A stretch of DNA of 58,751 bases from Oscillospiraceae bacterium. GTDB lineage: Bacteria > Bacillota > Clostridia > Oscillospirales > Acutalibacteraceae. Under the pieces are notes generated by a model that saw only the letters and a list, made by a program, of their open reading frames with translations, ran no database searches and was not told where the DNA came from. The position numbers and the translations under genes are program-made. Shown piece after piece: positions 43,613 to 52,935 of the stretch. The stretch's first letter is position 1; each line of letters opens with the position of its first letter. The stretch is from positions 1 through 58,751 of the forward strand of contig SVNZ01000007.1 in assembly GCA_015066595.1 (NCBI GenBank), read 5' to 3'.

Positions 43613-44665
43613 TTATTCGTCATCGCTGAACTGTGACAGAACTTTAAGACTGCCACTGTTTAAATCTCTGATGTCTTTGACACCGTACTTCATCATAGCA
43701 AGACGGGTCAGACCCAAGCCGAAAGCAAAGCCTGTGTACTCTTCAGGGTCGATACCGCCCTCTCTTAGTACTTCTGGGTGAATCATACCGCAAGGGCAAA
43801 GCTCGAGCCAACCTGAGTGTTTACAAGACGGACAACCTTCGCCACCACAGATAAGACAGCTGATGTCAAGCTCAAAACCCGGTTCAACAAACGGGAAGAA
43901 GCCCGGTCTAAGTCGTACCTTGATGTCCTTTTTGAAAACTTCTGAGAGCATAGTCTTCATAAAGTAGATGAGGTTAGAGATAGAAATATCCTTGTCTACC
44001 ATCATACCTTCCATCTGGAAGAAGGTGTTTTCGTGACAAGCATCAGTAGCTTCGTTTCGAAAACATCTGCCTGGGAAGATAGCCTTGATTGGTTTTGAGT
44101 CGTTTTTGAGAGCGTCACCGTATTTGCGTAAAATTGCATTTTGTGCAGCAGAAGTCTGGCTCTTGAGTAACTGGCCGTTTTCAAGATAGTATGTGTCCTG
44201 CATATCACGGGCAGGATGATTTTTAGGGATGTTTACTGCCTCAAAGCATTCGTAGTCAGTAACAACCTCTGCGTAGTCTTCTACAGTAAAGCCCATTGAT
44301 TTAAAGATGCGTTCACATTCACGCTGTACAAGCGTGATAGGGTGATATGAGCCTCTGTCAAGGTTAGTCGGGATAGATACGTCAAACTCTGGCATACTCT
44401 CGATTTCTTTTCTGATTTGTGCCTCTTTGAGTTCTTCTGTTTTTTGAGTGATTTTATCACCGGCAGTTTGCTTTAACTCGTTTACTAATGCACCGAAAGT
44501 TTTTCTCTCGTCATTTGAGAGGTCTTTCATACCTTTGAGCAAATCAGTGATAAGGCCCTTTTTGCCCATATACTTTACTCTAATGTTATCAAGCTCCTGC
44601 AAATCTTTAACAAGAGCGAGATCTTGATCTAACTGAATTTTCAGTTGTTCCATTTTTTCTCTCAT
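43613..44665 (-). CDS. pheS: Phenylalanyl-tRNA synthetase alpha subunit
   Basis: PheS is the catalytic subunit that activates phenylalanine. The 350-residue product has the N-terminal coiled coil, then class II motifs: motif 1 HPARDMQDTYYLENGQLL region, motif 2 CFRNEATDACHENTFFQMEGMM and motif 3 GFAFGLGLTRLAMMKYGV. The frame extends 22 codons further, but that part overlaps the T-box terminator; GGAGG with correct spacing fixes the start at ATG 44665. Between motifs 2 and 3 there is a CLICGGEGCPSCKHSGWLELCPCG insertion whose Cys pairs look zinc-binding, also known in other Clostridial PheS. Confidence 0.97.
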   Translation of the reverse strand: MREKMEQLKIQLDQDLALVKDLQELDNIRVKYMGKKGLITDLLKGMKDLSNDERKTFGALVNELKQTAGDKITQKTEELKEAQIRKEIESMPEFDVSIPTNLDRGSYHPITLVQRECERIFKSMGFTVEDYAEVVTDYECFEAVNIPKNHPARDMQDTYYLENGQLLKSQTSAAQNAILRKYGDALKNDSKPIKAIFPGRCFRNEATDACHENTFFQMEGMMVDKDISISNLIYFMKTMLSEVFKKDIKVRLRPGFFPFVEPGFELDISCLICGGEGCPSCKHSGWLELCPCGMIHPEVLREGGIDPEEYTGFAFGLGLTRLAMMKYGVKDIRDLNSGSLKVLSQFSDDE

Positions 44666-44686
44666 AATATCCTCCGATAAAATAAA

Positions 44687-44925
44687 AAAATCCCGTCCAC
44701 AAAAGGGACGGGAGAAATTCCGCGGTACCACCCTAATTTTTGCTTACGCAAACACTCAGGTGACATATAACGGTGTCAACCGTCAGCACCTACTATCAGT
44801 GAATTCAGCGCTGCCACTCAAAAGGGAACTTCGCTGTCAGATCCAAGTCTTCCGCTTTCAGCCCATGGCGGAAAATCTCTTTGCATAAACCGTTTGACAG
44901 TTACTTCCTTTGTCATAGTGTTATC
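44687..44925 (-). promoter_or_regulatory. T-box riboswitch controlling pheST
   Basis: The leader senses uncharged tRNA-Phe and stops terminator formation. The conserved T-box AGGGTGGTACCGCGG lies at 44733-44719 (minus strand). A terminator stem CCCGTCC/GGACGGG with seven T follows at 44712-44687, and the competing antiterminator uses the T-box. Stem I with its AG bulge elements occupies about 44925-44830. A Phe specifier (UUC) is expected there, which I cannot place with certainty. Confidence 0.92.
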
Positions 44926-44932
44926 GTTCTTG

Positions 44933-44961
44933 ATTTTATCATTTATATGTAAATTTTGCAA
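44933..44961 (-). promoter_or_regulatory. Sigma-A promoter of the pheST T-box leader
   Basis: TTGCAA (44961-44956), 17 bp, TAAAAT (44938-44933) on the minus strand, about 10 bp before the start of the T-box structure. Confidence 0.75.
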
Positions 44962-45030
44962 GAGTTTTATTGAAAAATCATACGCTTTATGCTATTGTTA
45001 CAATATACTTTTAAGGAAGGTCAAATATTT

Positions 45031-45558
45031 ATGGATAATTTAGTAGAACAAGTCGTAAAAAGAGAAAAAAACGCAAAGTACTATCTCAATATCGTGCTCA
45101 TAATTCTTGGTGCGATACTAATTCCCACTACATTTATAGTGATTGCGTTGTTGTCTAGACGTGCATATTTCATCTATATTGCGTTGTTTTTAGCATTGTT
45201 TTGTATTTACGGTTTGTGGTATTTCATCACTGCACTTAACATCGAGTATGAGTATGGCTTTTTAGCGGGTACATTCAGAGTAGACAAGATCATTGCAAAG
45301 CGTAACCGCAAAAATATTCTGAAAATAGATGCTAAAGCTATCGATGATATTTTTAAATATTCTGATGAAGAGATGAGCAAGCGTACATTCAATAAAGTGT
45401 ATCAAGTGGGCGCAAGCGACTATTCAGATGATAATTACGTTTTCACTTTCGTCAGCGAAGCGAGAGGTAAATGTGCTGTTGTATTTTCTCCAAAAGAAAA
45501 AACACTCGCAGCACTGCGCCCGTACTTAAAACACGAGGTTTCAAAAAAATTATATTAA
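45031..45558 (+). CDS. Small membrane protein of unknown function
   Basis: A 175-residue protein with two hydrophobic helices (IVLIILGAILIPTTFIVIALL and YFIYIALFLALFCIYGLWYFI) after a basic N-terminus. A cytosolic domain follows (YGFLAGTFRVDKIIAKRNRKNILKIDAKAIDDIFKY...), resembling PH-like domains of small DUF6106-type proteins, though this is only a general impression. The open frame begins at 44989, but AAGGAAGG supports ATG 45031. It is 12 bp from nnrD and probably in its operon. Confidence 0.75.
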   Translation: MDNLVEQVVKREKNAKYYLNIVLIILGAILIPTTFIVIALLSRRAYFIYIALFLALFCIYGLWYFITALNIEYEYGFLAGTFRVDKIIAKRNRKNILKIDAKAIDDIFKYSDEEMSKRTFNKVYQVGASDYSDDNYVFTFVSEARGKCAVVFSPKEKTLAALRPYLKHEVSKKLY

Positions 45559-45570
45559 TTTGGTGATGTT

Positions 45571-46443
45571 ATGACTACTATCACTGCTGATTTTGTAAGC
45601 AGCTGTTTACCTAAAAGACCCCACGATGCGCACAAGGGAACTATGGGCACAATGCTGAATATCTCGGGTAGTTACGCTATGGCAGGTGCGTGCATACTGT
45701 CCAGTATGTCTGCACTCAAAAGTGGGGTAGGGCTACTCAAAGTAGCTTTGCCACACAGCATTTATCAGATAGTTGCAAGCTCCGTTTTTGAAGCGGTTTT
45801 TGTACCGGTGAGCGAGAGTGAAAAAGGCACGGTGGATGTGAATTCGCTGGACTTTTTGCTCGATATTTCAAAAAGTGCACAGAGCATACTTTTGGGATGC
45901 GGCTTGAAGTTTTGTGAAGAAACTATAGATTTCACAAAAAAGTTTGTTACAGCGTGTACCACACCACTCCTTGTTGATGCTGATGGCATAAATGCGCTGT
46001 CACAGAATATAAATGTACTAAAAGACACATCGGCTCCTGTTGTGCTTACACCGCACATAAAAGAGATGAGCAGACTTTGCAAAAAAAGTGTAGAGTATAT
46101 CATATCTCACAAAAGTGAAGTTGCAGAAAATTTTGCAAAAGAGTACCAATGTGTTGTTGTACTCAAAGGTAAAGACACTATAGTCACCGATGGCGATAAT
46201 ACCTTTGTCAACCCTACAGGCAACAGCGGCATGGCAAAGGGTGGTAGTGGTGATGTGCTTTCTGGAATCATCGCTTCTCTTATGGCGCAAGGAGTACCAC
46301 CACTCGAAAGTGCTTGTGCTTCGGTGTATATACACGGTTTAGCAGGGGATATGGCATCAAAAAAGCTTTCAAAAACCTCGATGCTACCGCGTGATATCGT
46401 AGGTTTTCTGCCTGATGTATTCAAAAGTATAGAAAGTAAATAA
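45571..46443 (+). CDS. nnrD: ADP-dependent NAD(P)H-hydrate dehydratase
   Basis: NnrD repairs hydrated NADH and NADPH by ADP-dependent dehydration. The 290-residue product is a ribokinase-like fold with KGTMGTMLNISGSYAMAGACILS near the N-terminus, VVLKGKDTIVTDG, and the family signature NPTGNSGMAKGGSGDVLSGIIASLMAQG carrying the catalytic Asp. The partner epimerase NnrE (YjeF N-terminal domain), often fused, is absent here, so it must be encoded elsewhere. It starts 12 bp after the small membrane protein gene. Confidence 0.92.
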   Translation: MTTITADFVSSCLPKRPHDAHKGTMGTMLNISGSYAMAGACILSSMSALKSGVGLLKVALPHSIYQIVASSVFEAVFVPVSESEKGTVDVNSLDFLLDISKSAQSILLGCGLKFCEETIDFTKKFVTACTTPLLVDADGINALSQNINVLKDTSAPVVLTPHIKEMSRLCKKSVEYIISHKSEVAENFAKEYQCVVVLKGKDTIVTDGDNTFVNPTGNSGMAKGGSGDVLSGIIASLMAQGVPPLESACASVYIHGLAGDMASKKLSKTSMLPRDIVGFLPDVFKSIESK

Positions 46444-46484
46444 AGTTAAACAGGAATTGCAAGAACTAAAATCTGGAGGCTATT

Positions 46485-46991
46485 ATGCGTAAAATTTCAG
46501 TATCGCTTCTTGCGATTTCTTTTTTTGTGTTCTCACTTTTTGGCTGTGATATAGGACAAAGAAAGGCTCCTGTAGTTTTCTTTGAGTCTGATGCAGTGCT
46601 CCATAGCGAAAACCTCACTATAGAATCAAAGGTTATTTCAGCGCAGGGCAAAAACATCACACTGAGTATCTTATCCCCAAAAGACGTAAAAGGGCTCACA
46701 TACAGCCTGAGCAACTCGAATCTGCACATAAATTTCGGTAACCTGAAATGCACTACAAGTACTGACTATCTGCCATCGTTTTCAGCTGTTGATGTTTTAT
46801 TTGATACACTGTCAGCTATGCAAAGCAGTTCTTTTGATTACAAAGCCACAAAAGAATATACGGATATATACAAAGGGACTTGCGAAGGTGGCAGTTTTTT
46901 GATGTATGTTGATTCTGTCACAGGTAACATAACAAGGATAGAACCATCATACACAGACTGTTATATTACTTTTAATAACATTGATACATAA
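46485..46991 (+). CDS. Putative lipoprotein of unknown function
   Basis: A 168-residue secreted protein with a lipoprotein signal (SLLAISFFVFSLFGCD; the Cys after LFG is the probable lipidation site). The rest has no family I recognise; it contains a beta-rich part (LTIESKVISAQGKNITLSILSPKDVKGLTYSLS) and a DV..D.LSAMQSS...Y segment that recalls the LolA/YabE-like or DUF4251-type fold only vaguely. It follows nnrD by 41 bp behind CTGGAGG and ends at a bidirectional terminator. Confidence 0.75.
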   Translation: MRKISVSLLAISFFVFSLFGCDIGQRKAPVVFFESDAVLHSENLTIESKVISAQGKNITLSILSPKDVKGLTYSLSNSNLHINFGNLKCTTSTDYLPSFSAVDVLFDTLSAMQSSSFDYKATKEYTDIYKGTCEGGSFLMYVDSVTGNITRIEPSYTDCYITFNNIDT

Positions 46992-46992
46992 C

Positions 46993-47023
46993 AAAAAACC
47001 ATCTGCATTTGCAGATGGTTTTA
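46993..47023. terminator. Bidirectional terminator between convergent genes
   Basis: AAACCATCTGC/GCAGATGGTTT stem with ATTT loop, A-run on the left, T-rich right. Confidence 0.88.
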
Positions 47024-47028
47024 ATTCT

Positions 47029-48798
47029 TTACAAGAAAATATCTTCGCACACGCTTTGGAACATTGCGTAAGAATAGTTGCCTGTGTACCAGCCAAGGAA
47101 CAGCTCTTTATCGTCCTTTTTGAGGAAGAACTTTTTGCTTTGTGGCGAATCAAACGAGGTTGTGTCAACATCTTTCGGAAGCTTGTTTTCAAAGTAGATA
47201 GAGTGAAGAGAGCTACAACCGTTGAAAACATTTTTGCCGACTGTTTGCACCGATTGAGGGATGGTTATAGTCTGTATAGTAGTGCATTGTTTGAACGCAT
47301 CATCAGCTATTTTTTCAAGCTTTTTCTTCGTTTCAGGGAAGACGACTTCTTCATCGTTTCCAAGATATCTGTCCAGTGTTTTGCCTGAGTCACTGTAACA
47401 AAAAGCTGTCAGCCAGTGCGCATAAAATGTTACGCCCAAGTCATATGTCAGCTTTGATACTTCCTGCTCTTGCGTGAAAATATACTTTGATTCTAAATCT
47501 TCGGGATACAGCCATTTAGGCGAGCTTTTGTCTTTAGCATAACCGTAGATTTTGCCATCATACTCACGCTGTGCTGTCCAGCCCGCAAAGACGTATCCTT
47601 GATTTGAAAATTCGTTTTTGTTAAGTGTAAAAGCTTCGTCATAGCCGACTGTGTGTAGTGGCATATGACCCTCACCACCGTTTGAGTTGTAGTAAACTCT
47701 GTATTCGTTTGCTATCCAGAACGCTGTGGCTGTGACATCGCCGACTTTAGTCAGCTTGCTGACTTTTTGAGTATCTTTGAACAGTGTATATTCGTAGATG
47801 TCTTTACTCTTCAGCCATTCGCTTTCAGCGTATGGGCTTCTTTTTCCGTAGTACTCTTTTGAACTGTCACGTTTAACTACCCATCCTGCAAAGCTATATC
47901 CTTCTTTATAGAAGTTGCACTGTGGCAGAGCTTGATCTTTACCGTAGATAACCGTGATATCATCTATCACACCGTAACCACCGTTGCTGTCAAAGCTCAC
48001 ATCAAACTTTATAGCAGTTTCGTCGCTGATACCGATTCTGTGAACGAAGTTTCCGAAGTGATGCAGGGTGATGTATATTGTGTCATCAACGTGGAAGATG
48101 TTTTCTATCTCAAGAGCTTTGTCTATTGACACAGTGTCGATGAGCTTTCCTTTCCAGTTGTATATAACCAGCAGGTTGCCACCACCACCACTTTGTACAA
48201 AGTACAGGTAGTTGTCATCACAGTCAGAGCCTTGTCTTAAATATCCGCTCTTATATCCTTCGAACCTTTTGACTTTCTTGAAGTTCTTATCCAGAATAGC
48301 GAAATCGTATGTGCCACTTATACCGACGACATATTGGTCGTAGGTGCTGTTGTATGATATCGAGTAGATTTTGTATTTAATTTTCTTTGTGCCGACTACC
48401 TTGAGTGTATCAGGGTCTACAAAGGTGAGGATGTTGTAGTCAGGAGCGTTGTTTGATACAACGATTACATCTCGTTTTGAGTTGTATGTCATATCGTTTG
48501 CGTGACCCAACTTTAGTCCACTTCTTTTAGATTTTAGATTCCAGGTGTTTACGTTATACTTGAGTATGGTGGTCGTACCGTTGTTAATAGCAAAGTAAGC
48601 ATACTCACCATCAGTACACGAGCCTTGTGCGGTAACATAGTTTGAAAGCCCCGCATCTTTTTCGATGTTATTTTTTATAGTAAGGGTTGTAGCTGTATTA
48701 TAAAAAGGCGACTTTGCATCAGCTGTGATGATATTCGCAGGTATCAGAATGCAAAGTGTGAGTATTAACGCTACAACGCACATCAGACTGCGTTTCAT
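47029..48798 (-). CDS. Secreted propeller protein with InlB-type repeats and a BspA leucine-rich repeat
   Basis: A 589-residue extracellular protein of unknown function. After a signal peptide (SLMCVVALILTLCILIPANIITADA) comes a beta-rich part (about 35-275) with repeats resembling a propeller (TDGEYAYFAINNGTTTILKYN, NDMTYNSKRDVIVVSN, YISISYNSTYDQYVVGI-like strands). Two Listeria-Bacteroides (InlB B) repeats (FDSNGGYG...GYSFAGWVV and YNSNGGEG...GYVFAGWTA) and one BspA-type LRR (IADDAFKQCTTIQTITIPQSVQTVGKNVFNGCSSL) end it. Such proteins bind surfaces or peptides in many gut bacteria. ATG 48798, seven bases after GGAGAA, is preferred over the open frame from 48858. It is a single-gene unit. Confidence 0.85.
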   Translation of the reverse strand: MKRSLMCVVALILTLCILIPANIITADAKSPFYNTATTLTIKNNIEKDAGLSNYVTAQGSCTDGEYAYFAINNGTTTILKYNVNTWNLKSKRSGLKLGHANDMTYNSKRDVIVVSNNAPDYNILTFVDPDTLKVVGTKKIKYKIYSISYNSTYDQYVVGISGTYDFAILDKNFKKVKRFEGYKSGYLRQGSDCDDNYLYFVQSGGGGNLLVIYNWKGKLIDTVSIDKALEIENIFHVDDTIYITLHHFGNFVHRIGISDETAIKFDVSFDSNGGYGVIDDITVIYGKDQALPQCNFYKEGYSFAGWVVKRDSSKEYYGKRSPYAESEWLKSKDIYEYTLFKDTQKVSKLTKVGDVTATAFWIANEYRVYYNSNGGEGHMPLHTVGYDEAFTLNKNEFSNQGYVFAGWTAQREYDGKIYGYAKDKSSPKWLYPEDLESKYIFTQEQEVSKLTYDLGVTFYAHWLTAFCYSDSGKTLDRYLGNDEEVVFPETKKKLEKIADDAFKQCTTIQTITIPQSVQTVGKNVFNGCSSLHSIYFENKLPKDVDTTSFDSPQSKKFFLKKDDKELFLGWYTGNYSYAMFQSVCEDIFL

Positions 48799-49208
48799 AA
48801 AAATTCTCCAATAGGATAAATATATACAGATTGTAGTGCTTTTGATAAATAAAGTCAAGTTGAGTGAAAGTTCAGCTTAAATGTACCAATGCTATTATTG
48901 TGTGTATATTAAAACAAAATACTGACTATAAGTGCAAGTGTAAAAATTACTATTTACATATAACTCTATCGATATATTAGAATCAAATTTATTGTGTTTT
49001 AGCATGATGCAGATTTAAGAATATTATGTCTTTTGTAGCTTGTTTGTTAAAAGTACACAAACTATATATCTTTATTTATATATAGTCACAAAAAGGCGTG
49101 CTCTCGTTGACAAACGAACACTGTTCGGTGTATTATTAAATAGAATACGAACAGTGTTCGTTTTTTACACTTTTCAATGTAATAATTCTTGCTTTTTTGG
49201 AGATGCAT
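48799..49208. promoter_or_regulatory. Divergent intergenic region
   Basis: AT-rich, about 400 bp. The left part (48799-49090) holds the 47029 gene's leader on the minus strand and nothing else clear. The right part carries the tetR promoter with two operators. No ORF is supported. Confidence 0.5.
49107..49160 (+). promoter_or_regulatory. tetR-type promoter with two perfect 13-bp operators 33 bp apart
   Basis: TTGACA (49107-49112), 18 bp, TATTAT (49131-49136). CGAACA-C-TGTTCG (49115-49127) lies between the boxes and CGAACA-G-TGTTCG (49148-49160) just after the start. The centres (49121 and 49154) are 33 bp apart, three helical turns. The 6-1-6 palindrome is typical of TetR-family regulators. 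Autorepression is very likely. Confidence 0.88.
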
Positions 49209-49787
49209 ATGGCTGAAAAATCATTATCGAGAGGAAAAATTGTTTCTGAGGCATTTTTGCTAATTGATGAAAAAGGCTTGGATAATTTTTCGCTTAGACA
49301 AGTTGCGTCTATACTAAATGTTCAGGTGTCTTCTTTGTACAATCATATACGCAACGAGCATGATCTGCTCTTAGAGGTTGCAAAGCGCGCAGCAACTATG
49401 TACACGGATTACATAGCTGATGTAGTTAAAGGCAAAGAGCGTGACAAAGCAGCTTTTGATGCTGGTGATGCTTTCTGGAAATTTATTAAAGACCACCAGT
49501 ATCTTTATGAGCTTATTATTGATCCAAAATGGGTTGGTGACCCAGAGTTCGACAAAGCACTAGAAAGGTTTGTTGAACCTATTTTTGTGATTCTTGAGCA
49601 ATATGGTGTGAAAGATAAAGATGCTATAGAGCATATGTTGATTGCCATGCGAATTGTCACACACGGATTTTCTTCTCTCGAAGTGATTGGTGCGTTTGAT
49701 AATTGTTCTGTTAATACTACAGAAAGCTACCATATGATGATTCAGTGCGTTATCGATATGATGAAAAAACTCGGCAATAAAGACTAA
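49209..49787 (+). CDS. TetR-family transcriptional regulator
   Basis: A 192-residue regulator. The N-terminal helix-turn-helix is complete (GKIVSEAFLLIDEKGLDNFSLRQVASILNVQVSSLYNHIRNEHDLLLEV). The C-terminal ligand domain (about 60-192, DAFWKFIKDHQYLYELIIDPKWVGDPEFDKALERFV) resembles the WHG/TetR_C group, whose ligands vary. The frame opens from a TTG at 49197, but GGAG six bases before ATG 49209 fits better. It has two perfect operators in its own promoter and is followed 13 bp later by a membrane protein gene, probably its target. Confidence 0.92.
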   Translation: MAEKSLSRGKIVSEAFLLIDEKGLDNFSLRQVASILNVQVSSLYNHIRNEHDLLLEVAKRAATMYTDYIADVVKGKERDKAAFDAGDAFWKFIKDHQYLYELIIDPKWVGDPEFDKALERFVEPIFVILEQYGVKDKDAIEHMLIAMRIVTHGFSSLEVIGAFDNCSVNTTESYHMMIQCVIDMMKKLGNKD

Positions 49788-49800
49788 GGTTGGGGGATTT

Positions 49801-50736
49801 ATGGAAGATAAAAACATACCAAATACTGTTGTAGAAGAAAACGAAAAGTCAAATTCTATTTTTAGCAACAAAAAGAAGCTTACTATCTTAATCATAGTGG
49901 CTGTGCTTTTGGTTGCATTGATTGTTATAGTAGTGTCATTTATCACCCCTAAATCTATCACAGGAGCGTGGGAACTTATTGAAAACCCCGAGGTTATTCA
50001 GGCTACCGACGATCAGATTGAAGAATCGGACAGAGTGTACTACATATTTGAAAAGTCGGACAAGTTCGGCAAGGGTGAGTGGGCCACATATTATGATGGC
50101 GGTGTAGAGTACTACGAGTATGAGCTTTCACAGGACGACGGAACCGATAAGGTGAACTTGGGTTCTGTTGATTTGGAGTATAAATTCTCCGGGTCAAAGC
50201 TTTTGGGCAACGCACAGCTTACGCTGATTTATCCTGAATACACTGACGAGTCAACAGGCGAGACAGTTGAAGCTCAGGAGTATGTTCTCACACAGGCGCG
50301 TGAACCTAAGTACAGCAAAGAATCTTTCGACGATTACGAAACAGACGACTTGTTGATAGGCGAATGGGCTACTAACGAGCGTACACTGTCTTACTTTTAC
50401 TATACATTATCATATGTTGAGACTGTTGAATTTAACGATAACGGTGTAATGACTATCCATTACGAGAGCGAAGATTTGGCGCTTGACAGGTATATGTACT
50501 ATGCATATACAGCAAAGGATTCAAAACTCACTTTCAGTTTAGTCACAGATAAAGAAACCGAGTACACAGTAGCTTACGAGTTTGATGATAACGGTAACCT
50601 GAAATTTATCAACGATACTACACAAAACTCGATTTTTGCTGACCAGTTCTTTGGTGACGTCATTTTCTACACACCGGACAATCTTCCTGAACCTACAGAG
50701 GCTACTGCTGAAGAACCAACTGTAGAAAGCGAATAA
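49801..50736 (+). CDS. Membrane-anchored extracellular protein, unknown function
   Basis: A 311-residue protein with a short cytosolic N-terminus, one membrane helix (about 24-45, KKLTILIIVAVLLVALIVIVVSFI), and an extracellular part of about 265 residues. The latter has two beta-rich units beginning ITGAWELIENPEVI and LIGEWATNERTL, the pattern of DUF5640/lipocalin-like domains ('GxW..' repeats). The C-terminus is acidic and Thr/Glu-rich. It lies 13 bp after the tetR gene and is probably controlled by it. A role in the envelope is inferred. Confidence 0.75.
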   Translation: MEDKNIPNTVVEENEKSNSIFSNKKKLTILIIVAVLLVALIVIVVSFITPKSITGAWELIENPEVIQATDDQIEESDRVYYIFEKSDKFGKGEWATYYDGGVEYYEYELSQDDGTDKVNLGSVDLEYKFSGSKLLGNAQLTLIYPEYTDESTGETVEAQEYVLTQAREPKYSKESFDDYETDDLLIGEWATNERTLSYFYYTLSYVETVEFNDNGVMTIHYESEDLALDRYMYYAYTAKDSKLTFSLVTDKETEYTVAYEFDDNGNLKFINDTTQNSIFADQFFGDVIFYTPDNLPEPTEATAEEPTVESE

Positions 50737-50827
50737 TCATAACCTAGTAATATATAACTGCTGAATAAGGACGGACAGTTAATATTCAGCGTTTCATATT
50801 AAAAAAACTTTTTGAGAGGATGGTTTC

Positions 50828-52840
50828 ATGAAAACAAACATCTTAAAGCGTTCGTTGTCTTTACTGCTTGCATTGATGTGTCTTGTCGGTATGCTTACCG
50901 TGAGCGTAACATCAACAGCTGCTGTAGAAAGCGACGTAGCGGCTACGGCTGAAGCGTCCAACGCTGAGCCTATAACCAACGAGTATAAGATTGTGACTCC
51001 TGTGCCACTTGGTTCATCTATTAAATCAATCACACAGGCCGCACGTCTTGATACTCTACAGGGCAAGACTATTGCTCTCGTCGGCGGAAGCTTCTCTGCT
51101 TCTGTTACACACGCAGTGCTCCGTGATATGCTCGAAGAAGAGTTCGGATGCAAAACCTACTACATGGAAGAAATCGGCAAGGGCGGTACATACAACCCGT
51201 TAAACCCTAGCGATAAGGCGAAGGAATTCCAACAGAAGCTCAAAGATTATGGCGTTGACGCTGTAATCTCAGGTAACTGTGGTTGCGGTATCTGTACAGT
51301 CAAAGAAACAGGTAACGCTATTGCTGCTGAGTATATCGGCATTCCTGCTGTTGTTGTTGGTGCCGAGACTTTTATTCCTCAGATTAAGTCCACTGGCTAC
51401 AACCGTGGTGTTCCTGTAATAAGAACAGCAGCTTATCCGGGCGCATTTGCTAACGACGAAACAGCAGTTCAGCAGCAGAAAGCTCGTGATATTCTCTATG
51501 ATCAGGTTGTAACAGGTCTTACAACACAGATCGAACAGGCTGAAATTGATGAAATCGCAGGCGCTGCTACCAGTGCTAATTACAACGATACTATTTTCAC
51601 AGGTTCTTACCAGCGTGTACAGGAATTCTACGAAGTAAGCGAAATGTCCGACGGTCTTCCTGTTGTTCCACCTACCAACGAAAAGGTTGAATATTACCTT
51701 CAGTTCACAAATATGGGCGCCGAAGAAATCGTTAATATGAAAGACGGTGAGATTATCGGTGTAAAACCTGCATACAGAGAGATAACCGCATATCAGGTAG
51801 CAGTCAACGCTATTATGTCCGGTTGTCCTGCTGAATATATGCCTATCTGTATGGCTATCACACGTTGCTTTGCAAACGGTAATTTCTATAAATCACTTGA
51901 TAGTACACACGGCTGGACACCATATGTTCTCATCAGCGGACCACTCGCTCGTCAGCTCGGCATTTCTTACGGCGATGGTATGATCAACGAAGAAGCTAAC
52001 AAGCTCATCGGTCGTTTCATCTCTCTTGCTATGCTCAACCTTGCTGGCTACAAAATCAAAGAAAACCGTATGGGTACATTCGGCTATATGCAGCCTTTCT
52101 GTTTCGCTGAAGATGAGCAGACAGCTATCGATATCGGCTGGGACCCATATCATGTCAACAACGGCTTTGAGCTCAATGACTCAGTTATCACTTGTGGTTC
52201 TACTCTTACATGGGGTAACCCAGTTACAGTTGGTACAACAGATTCTGAAAAAGCTATGCAGCTTCTTGCGTGGGATGTTACCGAAAAACAGCAGAACGGT
52301 CTTGGTAACACCAACCCTGTCGAATCACGTACTATCTGGATGACAAAAGACGTAGCAGAAACTATTGCTAAAGGCTACAACACAAGAGATACACTCGAAG
52401 ATGCTCTTATCGAGACAGCTCGTCGTCCACTGTGGATGCGTACATACGCTCACTACTGGGCAAATACAGGTAGTAAGATTCATATGAACACAACCTTTGA
52501 TGAGCACTATGAAGACATCAAGAGTGGTGCTTCTACTGAAAACGTTGGAGCTGATAAGGTAGCTACAACAGCTGTGCCACAGTGGCTGACTGGTGTTGTG
52601 CCATACGACACTATCGACACAACCCAGACTATCAACGAAAACACTGACGCTCTCAAGAGACAAAAGGTTGTTGCTACAGGTTTCGTTGTAACAGGTGGCG
52701 ACAAGACAAGTGAGTTCCAGGTTATGCCGGGTGGCGACTGCGTTTCATACGAAGCATATCTGCCTTCCACAACCAAATGGAACAACCTTATGAGTGGATT
52801 GGGTTATAACAACCTCAGCTCCTATAACCTCTCGAACTAA
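50828..52840 (+). CDS. Secreted UGSC-like thiol protein fused to a DGLPVVPPT domain
   Basis: A 670-residue exported protein with a signal peptide (about 1-31, ending TSTAA). The region after it (about 75-230) resembles the UGSC (seleno)protein family: GKTIALVGGSFSASVTHAV, VDAVISGNCGCGICT and EYIGIPAVVVGAE. Where that family has U/C-G-S-C, this protein has C153-G-I-C156, encoded by TGC/TGT, so there is no selenocysteine. The second half (about 255-660) starts with SDGLPVVPPT (274-283) and carries ITAYQVAVNAIMSGCPAEYMPI and GPLARQLGI. I recall this domain beside UGSC proteins in other bacteria, where it is uncharacterised. A redox role outside the cell is a guess. The next gene repeats the second domain. 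Confidence 0.75.
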   Translation: MKTNILKRSLSLLLALMCLVGMLTVSVTSTAAVESDVAATAEASNAEPITNEYKIVTPVPLGSSIKSITQAARLDTLQGKTIALVGGSFSASVTHAVLRDMLEEEFGCKTYYMEEIGKGGTYNPLNPSDKAKEFQQKLKDYGVDAVISGNCGCGICTVKETGNAIAAEYIGIPAVVVGAETFIPQIKSTGYNRGVPVIRTAAYPGAFANDETAVQQQKARDILYDQVVTGLTTQIEQAEIDEIAGAATSANYNDTIFTGSYQRVQEFYEVSEMSDGLPVVPPTNEKVEYYLQFTNMGAEEIVNMKDGEIIGVKPAYREITAYQVAVNAIMSGCPAEYMPICMAITRCFANGNFYKSLDSTHGWTPYVLISGPLARQLGISYGDGMINEEANKLIGRFISLAMLNLAGYKIKENRMGTFGYMQPFCFAEDEQTAIDIGWDPYHVNNGFELNDSVITCGSTLTWGNPVTVGTTDSEKAMQLLAWDVTEKQQNGLGNTNPVESRTIWMTKDVAETIAKGYNTRDTLEDALIETARRPLWMRTYAHYWANTGSKIHMNTTFDEHYEDIKSGASTENVGADKVATTAVPQWLTGVVPYDTIDTTQTINENTDALKRQKVVATGFVVTGGDKTSEFQVMPGGDCVSYEAYLPSTTKWNNLMSGLGYNNLSSYNLSN

Positions 52841-52935
52841 ACTAAGCATTAACTTGCTATTGCATTTATAAACTATTTTAACTTTGTGCTGGATAGATAA
52901 ACATTCAGCCTACCATTATTAGAAAGGATGGTACT

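Noticed and set aside
51272..51298. Selenocysteine codon in the UGSC-like motif
   Set aside because: The motif is encoded by TGC and TGT; no in-frame TGA is present, so it is a Cys-containing form.
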